From Bacteroidota bacterium (GTDB lineage Bacteria; Bacteroidota; Bacteroidia; Bacteroidales; Marinifilaceae), in contig JAEXFF010000088.1 of the NCBI GenBank assembly GCA_023400335.1, positions 1 to 13,681 on the forward strand: a stretch of DNA of 13,681 bases. Direction: 5' to 3'. Of this stretch, positions 6,583 to 13,681 are shown piece by piece (the stretch's first letter is position 1; each line of letters opens with the position of its first letter). Below the pieces are notes generated by a model. The model made no database searches. It was given only the letters and a program-made list of their open reading frames with translations, and was not told where the DNA came from. Both the position numbers and the translations under genes were made by a program.

Positions 6583-7608
6583 ATGGGTGATTTTGATATA
6601 AGAGACAATAGGATAAAAGAGACGGAGAAAGAGTTTGAGCGGGCATTACGCCCCTTGACTTTTGAGGATTTTCAGGGACAGAAAAAGATTGTCGAAAATC
6701 TGAAGATATTTGTCAGTGCAGCGAAGATGCGGGGGGAATCGTTGGATCATGTTATTTTGCACGGTCCTCCGGGTCTGGGAAAAACCACACTTGCTTCCAT
6801 TATTGCCAATAAATTGGGTGTGGGGATAAAGATTACTTCCGGACCGGTATTGGATAAACCGGGAGATTTAGCGGGTCTGTTGACAAATCTGGAAGAAAAT
6901 GATGTGCTTTTTATAGATGAGATCCACCGTTTAAGCCCCATTGTAGAAGAGTATTTGTATTCCGCAATGGAAGATTACCGGATTGATATTATGATTGATA
7001 AAGGACCGGCCGCCCGTTCCGTACAGATTCAGCTCAATCCTTTTACTTTAGTGGGGGCAACTACTCGGAGCGGATTGTTGACAGCCCCTTTACGGGCTCG
7101 TTTCGGAATTAATTTTCATCTGGAGTATTACGATACGGATGTATTGTCAGCTATTGTGTGGAGATCGGCTTCTATTTTGAAAGTGAAAATTACCAGTCAG
7201 GCTGCCTTGGAGATTGCTTCCCGGAGCCGTGGAACACCCCGTATTGCTAACGCTTTATTGAGAAGAGTAAGGGATTTTGCAATGGTGAAAGGAACAGGAG
7301 AGATTGACTGGGATATTACCCGTTATGCGTTGGAAGCGTTGAATATCGATAAGTATGGGTTGGATGAAATGGACAATAAGATATTGTTGACGATAATAGA
7401 GAAATTCAAAGGAGGGCCGGTAGGGTTGACTACTATTGCCACAGCTGTGGGAGAAGATGCAGGTACGCTGGAAGAGGTATATGAACCTTTTCTGATCAAG
7501 GAAGGGTTTTTAAAACGGACTCCCCGGGGGAGGGAAGTGACGGAACTGGCTTTTAAACATCTGGGGAAAAATGACAGACGGATAAATGAACAACCTACTT
7601 TGTTTTAA
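6583..7608 (+). CDS. ruvB: Holliday junction branch-migration helicase RuvB
   Basis: Hexameric AAA+ motor of the RuvABC resolvasome that drives branch migration at Holliday junctions in recombinational repair. With the start at 6583 it has 341 residues, the usual size. Seen: [11 protein letters not shown] (23-33), Walker [10 protein letters not shown] (61-69), Walker B VLFIDEIH (108-115), sensor 1 GATTR (158-162), the arginine-finger region LRARFG (170-175), sensor 2 RGTPR (217-220 region), and the C-terminal winged helix with GGPVGL and RTPRGREVT. The start MGDFDIRDN fits typical Bacteroidales RuvB N-termini; ATG at 6571 would add four residues and would leave almost no leader behind the promoter at 6533-6563. 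ruvA and ruvC are not nearby. The strong promoter suggests it is expressed independently of the ATPase/DUF4435 pair upstream. Confidence 0.97.
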   Translation: MGDFDIRDNRIKETEKEFERALRPLTFEDFQGQKKIVENLKIFVSAAKMRGESLDHVILHGPPGLGKTTLASIIANKLGVGIKITSGPVLDKPGDLAGLLTNLEENDVLFIDEIHRLSPIVEEYLYSAMEDYRIDIMIDKGPAARSVQIQLNPFTLVGATTRSGLLTAPLRARFGINFHLEYYDTDVLSAIVWRSASILKVKITSQAALEIASRSRGTPRIANALLRRVRDFAMVKGTGEIDWDITRYALEALNIDKYGLDEMDNKILLTIIEKFKGGPVGLTTIATAVGEDAGTLEEVYEPFLIKEGFLKRTPRGREVTELAFKHLGKNDRRINEQPTLF

Positions 7609-7639
7609 GGGAGGGTAAATGGGGGCGGAAGTGAGGGGG
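7609..7639 (+). other. G-rich tract, possible G-quadruplex
   Basis: Immediately after the ruvB stop the + strand carries GGG (7609-7611), GGG (7613-7615), GGGGG (7621-7625) and GGGGG (7635-7639). The gaps are 1, 5 and 9 bases, so this is a relaxed four-track motif whose last loop exceeds the usual limit of 7. In mRNA it would lie between ruvB and rprX. It stands out in a region otherwise near 43% G+C. Confidence 0.4.
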
Positions 7640-7669
7640 ATGTGGTTTTGAATTGATAAATATGCGTGT

Positions 7670-9187
7670 ATGAGAAAGAAACAAATTATTGTTTTGAGTG
7701 TGGTGCTGGGTTGCTCGCTGTTAGGGTTAATCTATATGCAGGCAAAGTATTTTCAGACGGCTTTTAAGTTGAAAAAAGCTCAGTTTGATTATGCGGTCAA
7801 CCGTTCTCTGGATGAAGCAATTGCTTATGTAGAGGAAAGGGATAAACTGAATGAGATAAAAAAAGGAACTGAAAAATTGCAGGAGCCTGAAGATCGGTAT
7901 AGAACAGGACACGATAATGTTTCTTTAAAAAATGAGATGGGGTTGGGACAGCCTTTGAATCTGATCGATGGTGATGATGAAACTCAAAATGTAAATGATT
8001 TTTTAGGACAAAAGAACACGGGTTTATTGTCTTCCCTTCAAAAATACAGACAGGCCGTAAAAGATCGTTTAGGAACAGATTATGAATTGGTTTTAAAGAA
8101 AAGGTTCAGCGAACCGGAACGTTCTGTTGAAGACCGTATTAAAGATATAAATTTGCGGACAGTGCTGGGGGAAAGATTGCGGAATAACGGAGTGAAGTCG
8201 GATTTTGAATTTGCCGTAAAAGAAAAAGACCGGTTTATTGTGATGTCACAACATTTTTTTAACCGCTATTCCGATTATACGTACAGTAAACAGATATTTT
8301 TGGGAGGGAATAAAAGTCTGGCCAGTCTTTACCTTATATTTCCCGATCAGGTACACGACCGGTTATCTTCTGTATTTTTGCTGTTGCCTAGTTTAATTAT
8401 TACATTACTGTTAGTACTTTGTTTCGGGTTTTGTATTTATGTGATTCTCAGGCAGAAGAAATTGTCAGCGATTAAGAATGATTTTATCAACAATATGACT
8501 CATGAGTTTAAAACTCCGATTGCAACGATTTCTTTGGCGGCCCAGATGATGAAAGACGGAGCTGTGCAACAGACGCCTGAATCTATCGATCATATTGCAG
8601 GTATTATCCGGGATGAAAGCAAACGACTGACCTATCAGGTTGAAAAGGTATTGCAGACGGCTTTATTTACCGAGACCCGGATGAAATTGAAGTTGAAAAA
8701 TGTGAATTTGAATGAAGTTGTGGAAGGCTTGCTGACAAAATTTAGCCTGAGGGTGGAAGATAAAGGCGGACAATTATTCGGCCATTTGGATGCAGAGCGG
8801 GATGAAGTGCTGGCAGATGAGGTGCATATTACCAATGTGGTTTCCAACTTGCTGGATAATGCAATAAAATATTGTGTAAAAGCTCCGGAAATCAGTGTAT
8901 ATACCCGTAACAAGGGAGATGAAATAATTATCAGCGTGATAGACAATGGCATAGGAATTGCTACGAAAGAACAAAAGTTAATCTTTGAAAGATTTTACAG
9001 GGTATCTACAGGTAATTTGCATAATGTAAAAGGATTTGGATTAGGACTTTCTTATGTCAAAAAGATTGTTGAAGCACATGGAGGAAGAATAGAAGTAGAA
9101 AGTGCTTTGGACAAGGGAAGTCGTTTTGATATTATTTTACCGCTGACCTCTAAAAAACAAAAAGTAAAGAGAACTTTATTTTTTTAA
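7670..9187 (+). CDS. rprX: RprX-like membrane sensor histidine kinase
   Basis: A 505-residue sensor kinase, partner of the adjacent response regulator. Transmembrane segment about 6-24, a periplasmic domain of about 210 residues (25-234) with no recognised fold, and a second transmembrane segment about 235-260. The cytoplasmic kinase follows without a clear HAMP domain: H box NNMTHEFKTP with phospho-accepting H278, N box SNLLDNAIKY (391-400), G1 box DNGIGI (424-429), F box ERFYR and G2 box GFGLGL (454-459). Organisation and paired regulator resemble RprX/RprY of Bacteroides fragilis, first noted for an effect on tetracycline resistance. It starts 61 bases after ruvB and has no obvious promoter of its own, so read-through from ruvB is possible. 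The stop is 42 bases before rprY. The signal it senses is unknown. Kinase class is certain; orthology to RprX is likely. Confidence 0.9.
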   Translation: MRKKQIIVLSVVLGCSLLGLIYMQAKYFQTAFKLKKAQFDYAVNRSLDEAIAYVEERDKLNEIKKGTEKLQEPEDRYRTGHDNVSLKNEMGLGQPLNLIDGDDETQNVNDFLGQKNTGLLSSLQKYRQAVKDRLGTDYELVLKKRFSEPERSVEDRIKDINLRTVLGERLRNNGVKSDFEFAVKEKDRFIVMSQHFFNRYSDYTYSKQIFLGGNKSLASLYLIFPDQVHDRLSSVFLLLPSLIITLLLVLCFGFCIYVILRQKKLSAIKNDFINNMTHEFKTPIATISLAAQMMKDGAVQQTPESIDHIAGIIRDESKRLTYQVEKVLQTALFTETRMKLKLKNVNLNEVVEGLLTKFSLRVEDKGGQLFGHLDAERDEVLADEVHITNVVSNLLDNAIKYCVKAPEISVYTRNKGDEIIISVIDNGIGIATKEQKLIFERFYRVSTGNLHNVKGFGLGLSYVKKIVEAHGGRIEVESALDKGSRFDIILPLTSKKQKVKRTLFF

Positions 9188-9229
9188 AAACGTATATTTT
9201 TCAGAGAAATTATTTAAAACTATATAGTT

Positions 9230-9919
9230 ATGGATGAGAAAATTAAAATTTTATTGGCAGAAGACGATACGAATCTGGGAATGCTGTTAAAAGAATATTT
9301 GAGAGCAAAAGGATTCGATACAATTTTATGCGAAGATGGGGATGCTGCATACGAGGCTTTTTTGAATCAGCCTTTTGATTTATGCATATTCGATGTGATG
9401 ATGCCAAAAAGAGACGGCTTTACTTTAGCGAAGGACGTGCGTCAGATAAATAGCGAAATTCCGATTATTTTCCTTACTGCAAAAAATATGAAGGAAGATG
9501 TATTGGAAGGCTTTAAAATTGGTGCGGATGATTATATGAGCAAGCCTTTCAGTATGGAAGAATTGTTACTGAGAATAGAGGCTGTTTTACGCCGTTCTAC
9601 AGGCTTGAAACCGGAAGATGAACAGGAAGTTTTCAAAATTGGAAAACTGACATTTAATTCTAAAAAGCAAACATTGTTCGACGGGGAAGAAGAACAAAAA
9701 TTGACTACAAAAGAGTCGGAATTATTGAAATTATTATGCCTGAATGTAAATAAAGTGTTGGAAAGAAATTATGCTTTAAAGAATATTTGGGCAGATGATA
9801 ACTACTTCAATGCCCGCAGTATGGACGTGTATATCACGAAATTGCGGAAACATTTGAAAAAAGATCCTTCCGTGGAAATCATCAATGTACATGGAAAAGG
9901 ATATAAACTGATTCTTTGA
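9230..9919 (+). CDS. rprY: RprY-like OmpR-family response regulator
   Basis: A 229-residue DNA-binding response regulator. The receiver domain (about 5-121) has the acidic pocket E11-D12-D13, phospho-acceptor D55 in LCIFDVMMPK, switch T83 in IIFLTAK, and K105 in DDYMSKPFSMEEL. The C-terminal winged helix (about 133-229) ends with the OmpR-type recognition-helix and hairpin sequence RSMDVYITKLRKHL...INVHGKGYKL. It lies 42 bases behind rprX and would be phosphorylated by it. The receiver closely resembles Bacteroides RprY as I remember it (GMLLKEYLRAKGF, DVMMPKRDGF). The gene is followed within 25 bases by a strong intrinsic terminator, so it ends the transcription unit. Its target genes cannot be deduced from this window. 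Confidence 0.93.
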   Translation: MDEKIKILLAEDDTNLGMLLKEYLRAKGFDTILCEDGDAAYEAFLNQPFDLCIFDVMMPKRDGFTLAKDVRQINSEIPIIFLTAKNMKEDVLEGFKIGADDYMSKPFSMEELLLRIEAVLRRSTGLKPEDEQEVFKIGKLTFNSKKQTLFDGEEEQKLTTKESELLKLLCLNVNKVLERNYALKNIWADDNYFNARSMDVYITKLRKHLKKDPSVEIINVHGKGYKLIL

Positions 9920-9941
9920 TATTGCCGGGATAAATATTTTG

Positions 9942-9972
9942 ATAGGTATTCGCAAGAATACCTATTTTTTTT
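9942..9972 (+). terminator. Intrinsic terminator after rprY
   Basis: ATAGGTATTC (9942-9951) is perfectly complementary to GAATACCTAT (9956-9965) around a GCAA tetraloop of the stable GNRA class, giving 10 base pairs. It is followed directly by a run of T to 9972. It lies 22 bases after the rprY stop. Confidence 0.88.
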
Positions 9973-10002
9973 GCTTATGTGAAAGATAATCCTTTAACTT
10001 TG
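9970..10002 (+). promoter_or_regulatory. rpiB promoter (Bacteroidota consensus)
   Basis: TTTG at 9970-9973 and TAACTTTG at 9995-10002 are separated by 21 bases and match TTTG-N19/21-TAnnTTTG fully. The -33 element shares its T bases with the T-run of the upstream terminator. Transcription would begin about 10006-10010, leaving a leader of roughly 95 bases before the rpiB ATG. Confidence 0.75.
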
Positions 10003-10025
10003 TATCACTGAAGTATAATAAAGAC

Positions 10026-10087
10026 TGTTCCGGCAGTTTCGCATGCGTCAGGTGCATTACTTCCTGTCGTTACGGTATGGCCGGACA
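10026..10087 (+). promoter_or_regulatory. Possible structured 5' leader of rpiB
   Basis: TGT-T-CCGGC at 10026-10034 can pair with GCCGGACA at 10080-10087, giving 8 pairs with one bulged T. This would close a domain of about 62 bases in the predicted leader. Inside it, CAGG (10049-10052) can pair with CCTG (10063-10066), and CGCATGCG (10040-10047) is a perfect palindrome. I do not recognise it as a known riboswitch class. The helix may be chance. Confidence 0.35.
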
Positions 10088-10104
10088 TAAATATGTTTTA
10101 AATT

Positions 10105-10536
10105 ATGAAAATTGCAATAGCTTGTGATCATGCCGGTTTTGAATACAAAGAGAAACTGGTAGACTATCTTCGGAAAAACGGACATGAAGTTAAAGATTTC
10201 GGAACCCATTCTCCGGAAAGCATGGATTATCCCGATACGATTCATCCTTTGGCTGTGGCAGTAGGGGCTGGAGAGTTTGAAAAAGGAATTGTACTTTGCG
10301 GAAGTGGAAACGGAGCTTCTATGACGGCTAATAAACATCCGGAAATTCGGTGTGCTTTGTGCTGGAATGTAGAAATTGCCTGGTTGGCCCGTTTGCATAA
10401 TAATGCTAATGTATGCGGATTGCCGGCCCGTTTTATTCCTTACGAGGAGGCTCAGGAAATAGTAGATCGTTTTTTGGCTACTGAATTTGAAGGAGGACGG
10501 CATCAGCGGAGAATAGAGAAAATACCTATACAATAA
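10105..10536 (+). CDS. rpiB: Ribose-5-phosphate isomerase B
   Basis: A 143-residue RpiB/LacAB-family sugar-phosphate isomerase that interconverts ribose 5-phosphate and ribulose 5-phosphate in the non-oxidative pentose phosphate pathway. Seen: ACDHAGFEYK (D8, H9), DFGTHSPESMDYPD (31-44), the phosphate/catalytic loop GIVLCGSGNGASMTANK with C65, RLHNNANVCGLPAR with H98, and the family's C-terminal GGRHQRRIEKI. The catalytic Cys and His are present, so it should be active. LacA/LacB galactose-6-phosphate isomerases are related, but the lone gene and the DYPD motif favour RpiB. It is monocistronic, with its own promoter at 9970-10002 and a hairpin terminator at 10653-10685. A leader of about 95 bases precedes the ATG. 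Confidence 0.95.
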   Translation: MKIAIACDHAGFEYKEKLVDYLRKNGHEVKDFGTHSPESMDYPDTIHPLAVAVGAGEFEKGIVLCGSGNGASMTANKHPEIRCALCWNVEIAWLARLHNNANVCGLPARFIPYEEAQEIVDRFLATEFEGGRHQRRIEKIPIQ

Positions 10537-10652
10537 GCTTGCTGCGAATAGAAAGAATTCAGTACCGGAAGATTTCTCTGAATAAAGGAAAAAAGGGGGC
10601 CTACTGGTAGCGTCTCCAAAATAAGATAAATTAATAAGTATGGCGTTTGCCT

Positions 10653-10685
10653 AAGAGCCCGGTACTATACCGGGTTCTTTCTTTT
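10653..10685 (+). terminator. Hairpin terminator between convergent rpiB and maeB
   Basis: CCCGGTA (10658-10664) pairs perfectly with TACCGGG (10668-10674) around CTA. The stem extends outward through a G-T pair and AAGA/TCTT bases (10653-10657 with 10675-10679) to 12 pairs. A T-rich tail, TTCTTTCTTTTA, follows on the + strand. It lies about 115 bases after rpiB and 4 bases from the maeB stop. It terminates rpiB and may also act for maeB, but the minus-strand side lacks a T-run. Confidence 0.8.
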
Positions 10686-12969
10686 ATCCCCGGTTTTCCA
10701 TACGGCAGAAATTAACGGCTTGCTTTTTTTGAGCGTCGCATACTGCCAGGACTGTAAGATATACAATATCTCGTATACGACAGTCCATAGGAAGGATATG
10801 AACCGGTTTTTTCATTCCTAAAAGTATGGGACCAATTATGTCATGATTTCCCAATTCTTTCAGGATACCAAGTCCGATACTTCCGGAACTCAGGTTAGGA
10901 AAAATGATTGTATTGACTGTTTTGTCGCCTAATGCTGAAAAAGGAAAAGTAGTTTGCCTTAATTCTTTATTAAAAGCTACTGAAGCATGCATCTCTCCAT
11001 CTACGAGGATTTCCGGATATTTCCGGTGAATTTGTTCTATTGCTGCTTGTATCTGAGCCGGACTTCCCAGTTTGTATTCCCCAAAATCGGAATAGGAGGT
11101 TAGTGCGATGACAGGTTCTGTATCAAATTGCTTTACGGATTCGTAAGTCAGAACGGTGACGCATTCTAATGTTTCTGCTGAGGGGTGGCTGTTTACAGTT
11201 GTGTCGGCCAGAAAGAAAGTCCCTTTGTGGGTTACAGCAATATGCATGCCAGCTGCATAGGGACAACATTCCCGAAGTCCGATCACTTCTTTTGCAATTT
11301 TCAACAAAGATCTATAGGGGGTTTGTATACCGCCGATAAAACCGTCGGCATCCCCGTTTTCTACCATTGTAAGTCCGATGTAATTCGGGTCCTGCATGTG
11401 TTTCCGGGCTATTTCCGGGAGTATCCCGGCTCTTTGCCTGCGGACATAATAGAGTTCCGTATATTTTTCCAATGCATCTGTTTCCTCTTGGGGATCAAAA
11501 ATATCCGGAGCCGGAATATTCAGTTTGCTTTCTTTGATCTTCCGGAGGATAACCTCCTGCTTGCCGATGAGAACCGGGTGAGCGATCCCTTCACTGATGA
11601 TTTCTTCCACAGCTGAAAGAATTTTCAAATTCTCTCCTTCGGCGAATACAATGCGTTTGGGGTTAGAACGGGCTTTACTGATCATCATTCGCATCAGCCG
11701 GTTGTCGTGTCCCATGCGCTTTTCCAGTTCGTTGCCGTATGCTTCCCAGTCGTGGATAATTTTCCGGGCAATTCCCGATTGAATGGCTGCTTTGGCTACA
11801 GCCGGGGCTACGCGGCTGATCAACCGGTTATCCAAGGCTTTGGGAATAATATAATCCTTACCAAAAGATAAGGTTGGTTCATTGTAAGCCATTTTCACGC
11901 TTTCGGGTACTGCTTCTTTGGTTAAATTTGCTATGGCATAGGCTGCAGCTAATTTCATTTCCTCGTTGATTCCACTGGCCTGTACGTCTAAAGCTCCTCT
12001 GAAAATATAGGGAAATCCCAGTACATTATTGATTTGATTGGGATAATCGGAACGACCGGTAGCAAAAATGATATCTTTCCGGGAATGCATCGCTTTCTCA
12101 TAAGTAATTTCCGGATCGGGATTGGCAAGAGCAAAGACAATCGGATCCGGTGCCATACTGCGGATCATCTCTTCGGTTAATATATCGGCGACAGAAAGTC
12201 CTAAGAAAACATCGGCATTTACCAAAGCTTCTGTTAATGTATTAAAAGGTGTATCTACGATAAAATCCTGTTTCTCTTTGTTCAGTTGGGTTCGGCGGGT
12301 ATTGATTACCCCCTTGCTGTCACACATGAGAATATGTTCTTTTTTTACGCCCAGTGCTCGGTAAAAACGGGCACAGGAAATGGCAGCAGCTCCGGCTCCG
12401 TTCACCACTACCTTTATGTCATGGATTTTTTTTCCGTTCAGTTCCAGGGCATTTAATAAACCGGCTCCGGAAATAATAGCTGTTCCATGCTGATCGGCAT
12501 GCATGACAGGAATTTTTAATTCTTCTTTTAACCGTCGTTCGATTTCAAAACATTCCGGGGCTTTGATATCTTCCAGATTAATTCCCCCGAATGTAGGGGA
12601 AATGAGTTTTACTGTTTCGATGAATTTATCTACATCTTCTGTATCCAGTTCAATATCGAATACATCAATATCGGCAAATATTTTAAAAAGTAATCCTTTC
12701 CCTTCCATGACAGGTTTTCCGGAGATTGCTCCGATATTCCCTAGTCCTAATACGGCAGTTCCATTCGAGATAACTGCCACCAGATTGCTTTTAGCCGTAT
12801 AACGATAAGCATCTGCAGCGTTTTTTTGAATTTCCAGGCAAGGGACTGCTACCCCCGGGGAATAGGCCAGGGAAAGATCGTGTTGGGTACTATGGGGTTT
12901 TGTCGGAATAACTTCTATTTTTCCGGGGCGCCCTTCTGCGTGATACCGGAGTGCTTCATTTTTGTCCAT
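10684..12969 (-). CDS. maeB: NADP-dependent malic enzyme (MaeB type)
   Basis: A 761-residue bifunctional-architecture malic enzyme, converting malate to pyruvate and CO2 with reduction of NAD(P). The length matches E. coli MaeB (759). Residues 1-425 are the malic enzyme: LAYSPGVA with Y36, EGKGLLFK with K91, INLEDIKAPECFEIE with E133/D134, MHADQHGTA, dinucleotide-binding GAGAAA (191-196) and ALANPDPEI (280-288). Residues about 430-755 resemble phosphotransacetylase (VFAEGEN, LTSYSDFGE, FPNLSSGSIG, GPILLGMKKPVHIL). In known MaeB enzymes this half does not catalyse acetyl transfer but binds acetyl-CoA for allosteric inhibition. It supplies NADPH and pyruvate. It is convergent to rpiB and divergent from the lipoprotein gene. 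A near-match -7 box, TAAACTTG, lies at 12997-12990 with no -33 partner. NADP rather than NAD specificity is by family, not visible residue by residue. Confidence 0.95.
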   Translation of the reverse strand: MDKNEALRYHAEGRPGKIEVIPTKPHSTQHDLSLAYSPGVAVPCLEIQKNAADAYRYTAKSNLVAVISNGTAVLGLGNIGAISGKPVMEGKGLLFKIFADIDVFDIELDTEDVDKFIETVKLISPTFGGINLEDIKAPECFEIERRLKEELKIPVMHADQHGTAIISGAGLLNALELNGKKIHDIKVVVNGAGAAAISCARFYRALGVKKEHILMCDSKGVINTRRTQLNKEKQDFIVDTPFNTLTEALVNADVFLGLSVADILTEEMIRSMAPDPIVFALANPDPEITYEKAMHSRKDIIFATGRSDYPNQINNVLGFPYIFRGALDVQASGINEEMKLAAAYAIANLTKEAVPESVKMAYNEPTLSFGKDYIIPKALDNRLISRVAPAVAKAAIQSGIARKIIHDWEAYGNELEKRMGHDNRLMRMMISKARSNPKRIVFAEGENLKILSAVEEIISEGIAHPVLIGKQEVILRKIKESKLNIPAPDIFDPQEETDALEKYTELYYVRRQRAGILPEIARKHMQDPNYIGLTMVENGDADGFIGGIQTPYRSLLKIAKEVIGLRECCPYAAGMHIAVTHKGTFFLADTTVNSHPSAETLECVTVLTYESVKQFDTEPVIALTSYSDFGEYKLGSPAQIQAAIEQIHRKYPEILVDGEMHASVAFNKELRQTTFPFSALGDKTVNTIIFPNLSSGSIGLGILKELGNHDIIGPILLGMKKPVHILPMDCRIRDIVYLTVLAVCDAQKKQAVNFCRMENRG

Positions 12970-13092
12970 TTTTACTCTGAATAATTTTACAAGTTTATAA
13001 ATGTTTACGGAGATTTGTTTTATTTGATTGAAATAGTTTTATTTTCTCCATAAAATTAATAGTAACCTTATGGTTTTGAAAGAGAAATATAA

Positions 13093-13100
13093 TAGTTTTG
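13093..13100 (+). promoter_or_regulatory. -7 box of the lipoprotein gene
   Basis: TAGTTTTG matches TAnnTTTG exactly and ends 19 bases before the ATG at 13120. A TTTG at 13075-13078 is only 14 bases upstream, too close for the normal 19-21 spacing, so only the -7 half is well supported. Confidence 0.55.
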
Positions 13101-13119
13101 TTCTTGTAAAAAAGCAGGT

Positions 13120-13681
13120 ATGTTCAAATTGTGGATTTGTATTTTTATTATTTCCTTTTTCTGGACTTGTCAATCTTCCGATTCTTCTTTCATCCGGATG
13201 AAAGTGGACGGGAAAGAAGCGGGGATTATTCCGGTCCTGAGGATAGGGGAGAATACTTATCCTTTTGTTATAGATTCTGCAGGTTTTGCGGAAATAAATG
13301 ACCTGCCGCTTTCTATCCCTACGCAAGGATTATTACAATATGGAAGATACCGGTTGTTTTTATACCTGGAACCAGAAAAAAACCTGGATATTTATCTTAA
13401 TCTTTTTCCGCATTCACTGGGCGCAGAATTTCGGGGAGCAGGGGCTTTAAAAAATGAGATTTTAAACGGTAAATATGGGGAAACGGATTTTGTACCGGAT
13501 TATACTTTAGACGAAGATACTTTTATGCGTTCTCTGGAAGCTGTAAAACAGCAATACGACCGCAAAATCGATTCTTTGCATCTGGATTCTTTTTTTACCG
13601 GATTAGTAAAAGAAAAATTTAAATATACTATTTTCGGTTATTTGGGAAAATATCCGGAAAAGCATGCGGAAACTTTACGTA
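13120..13681 (+). CDS. Probable lipoprotein, TlpA-family-like N-terminus, 3'-truncated
   Basis: The frame opens at ATG 13120 and is still open at the window end, giving 187 complete residues. The N-terminus is a type II signal peptide: MFK, a hydrophobic stretch (LWICIFIISFF), then C17 in FWTC followed by QSSDSS. The lipobox is loose, as is common in Bacteroidota, and the Ser/Asp residues just after the Cys resemble the surface-export signal of this phylum. Residues about 25-115 form a beta-rich domain with RYRLFLYLEPEKNLDIYLN and an EFRGAGALKNEIL segment. That pattern, a stretch that reads like 'Y-lyL-P-l-i' followed by 'f-G-ga-N-L', is typical of the domain in front of the thioredoxin fold in TlpA-like disulfide reductases of Bacteroidota. 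The thioredoxin domain itself, with its CxxC, would lie beyond the edge, so the assignment is provisional. It is divergent from maeB with 150 bases between them. Confidence 0.65.
   Translation, partial: MFKLWICIFIISFFWTCQSSDSSFIRMKVDGKEAGIIPVLRIGENTYPFVIDSAGFAEINDLPLSIPTQGLLQYGRYRLFLYLEPEKNLDIYLNLFPHSLGAEFRGAGALKNEILNGKYGETDFVPDYTLDEDTFMRSLEAVKQQYDRKIDSLHLDSFFTGLVKEKFKYTIFGYLGKYPEKHAETLR

Noticed and set aside
10057..10533. Long minus-strand open frame opposite rpiB (158 codons)
   Set aside because: Fully antisense to the strongly conserved rpiB coding sequence; its translation has no recognisable motif and it would start inside the maeB-rpiB region without a promoter.
11185..11616. Plus-strand open frame within maeB (143 codons)
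   Set aside because: Lies opposite the phosphotransacetylase-like half of maeB; codon composition mirrors the true gene and no domain is visible.
13039..13326. Minus-strand open frame across the maeB/lipoprotein spacer (95 codons)
   Set aside because: Overlaps the start of the lipoprotein gene, which has a signal peptide and a -7 box. The antisense translation is rich in basic residues with no motif.

Overview
The window looks like chromosome of a Bacteroidota bacterium, most likely order Bacteroidales. The evidence is promoters of the TTTG-N19/21-TAnnTTTG type ahead of ruvB and rpiB, AT-rich leaders without clear Shine-Dalgarno sequences, an RprX/RprY-type two-component pair, and a long TrkH with its own TrkA. 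A family such as Odoribacteraceae is possible but cannot be decided from the sequence. Most genes are housekeeping. No insertion sequence, integrase, tRNA, rRNA or CRISPR array was seen.

Layout, left to right. (1) The 3' two thirds of pgk (+) runs in from the left edge. (2) Convergent to it is a minus-strand potassium-uptake operon, trkH followed by trkA. (3) A small four-helix membrane protein of the DUF486 family lies on the minus strand. (4) An AT-rich spacer of 311 bases carries a two-copy direct repeat and a perfect hairpin, and ends in a Bacteroidota -7 box. (5) A plus-strand pair follows: a compact ABC/SMC-type ATPase (280 aa) and a DUF4435 protein with TOPRIM-like acidic motifs. (6) ruvB has a textbook promoter and is followed by the sensor kinase/response regulator pair rprX-rprY, which ends in a strong intrinsic terminator. 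(7) rpiB has a promoter abutting that terminator and a 5' leader of roughly 95 nt that can fold. (8) maeB, a malic enzyme fused to a phosphotransacetylase-like domain, is convergent to rpiB, with a strong hairpin between them. (9) A probable lipoprotein gene starts at 13120 and runs off the right edge; it resembles the N-terminal part of TlpA-family proteins.

The most interesting item is the ATPase + DUF4435 pair at 4440-6436. This is the domain pairing of the PARIS anti-phage system (AriA ATPase plus AriB DUF4435/TOPRIM effector) and resembles an OLD/Gabija-type ATPase-TOPRIM nuclease split over two genes. Walker A, ABC signature, Walker B and H-loop are visible in the first gene. A VEnKDD glutamate motif, a DxD motif and a Y-x-F-E-N motif are visible in the second. 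The ATPase is much shorter than I recall for AriA and no other defence or mobility gene is in view, so this may be a compact variant or a conserved chromosomal pair with another job.

Metabolically, pgk, rpiB and maeB belong to central carbon flow (glycolysis, pentose phosphates, malate to pyruvate with NADPH), TrkH/TrkA to ion balance, RuvB to recombination, and RprX/RprY to envelope or stress sensing. These look like independent transcription units rather than one pathway.
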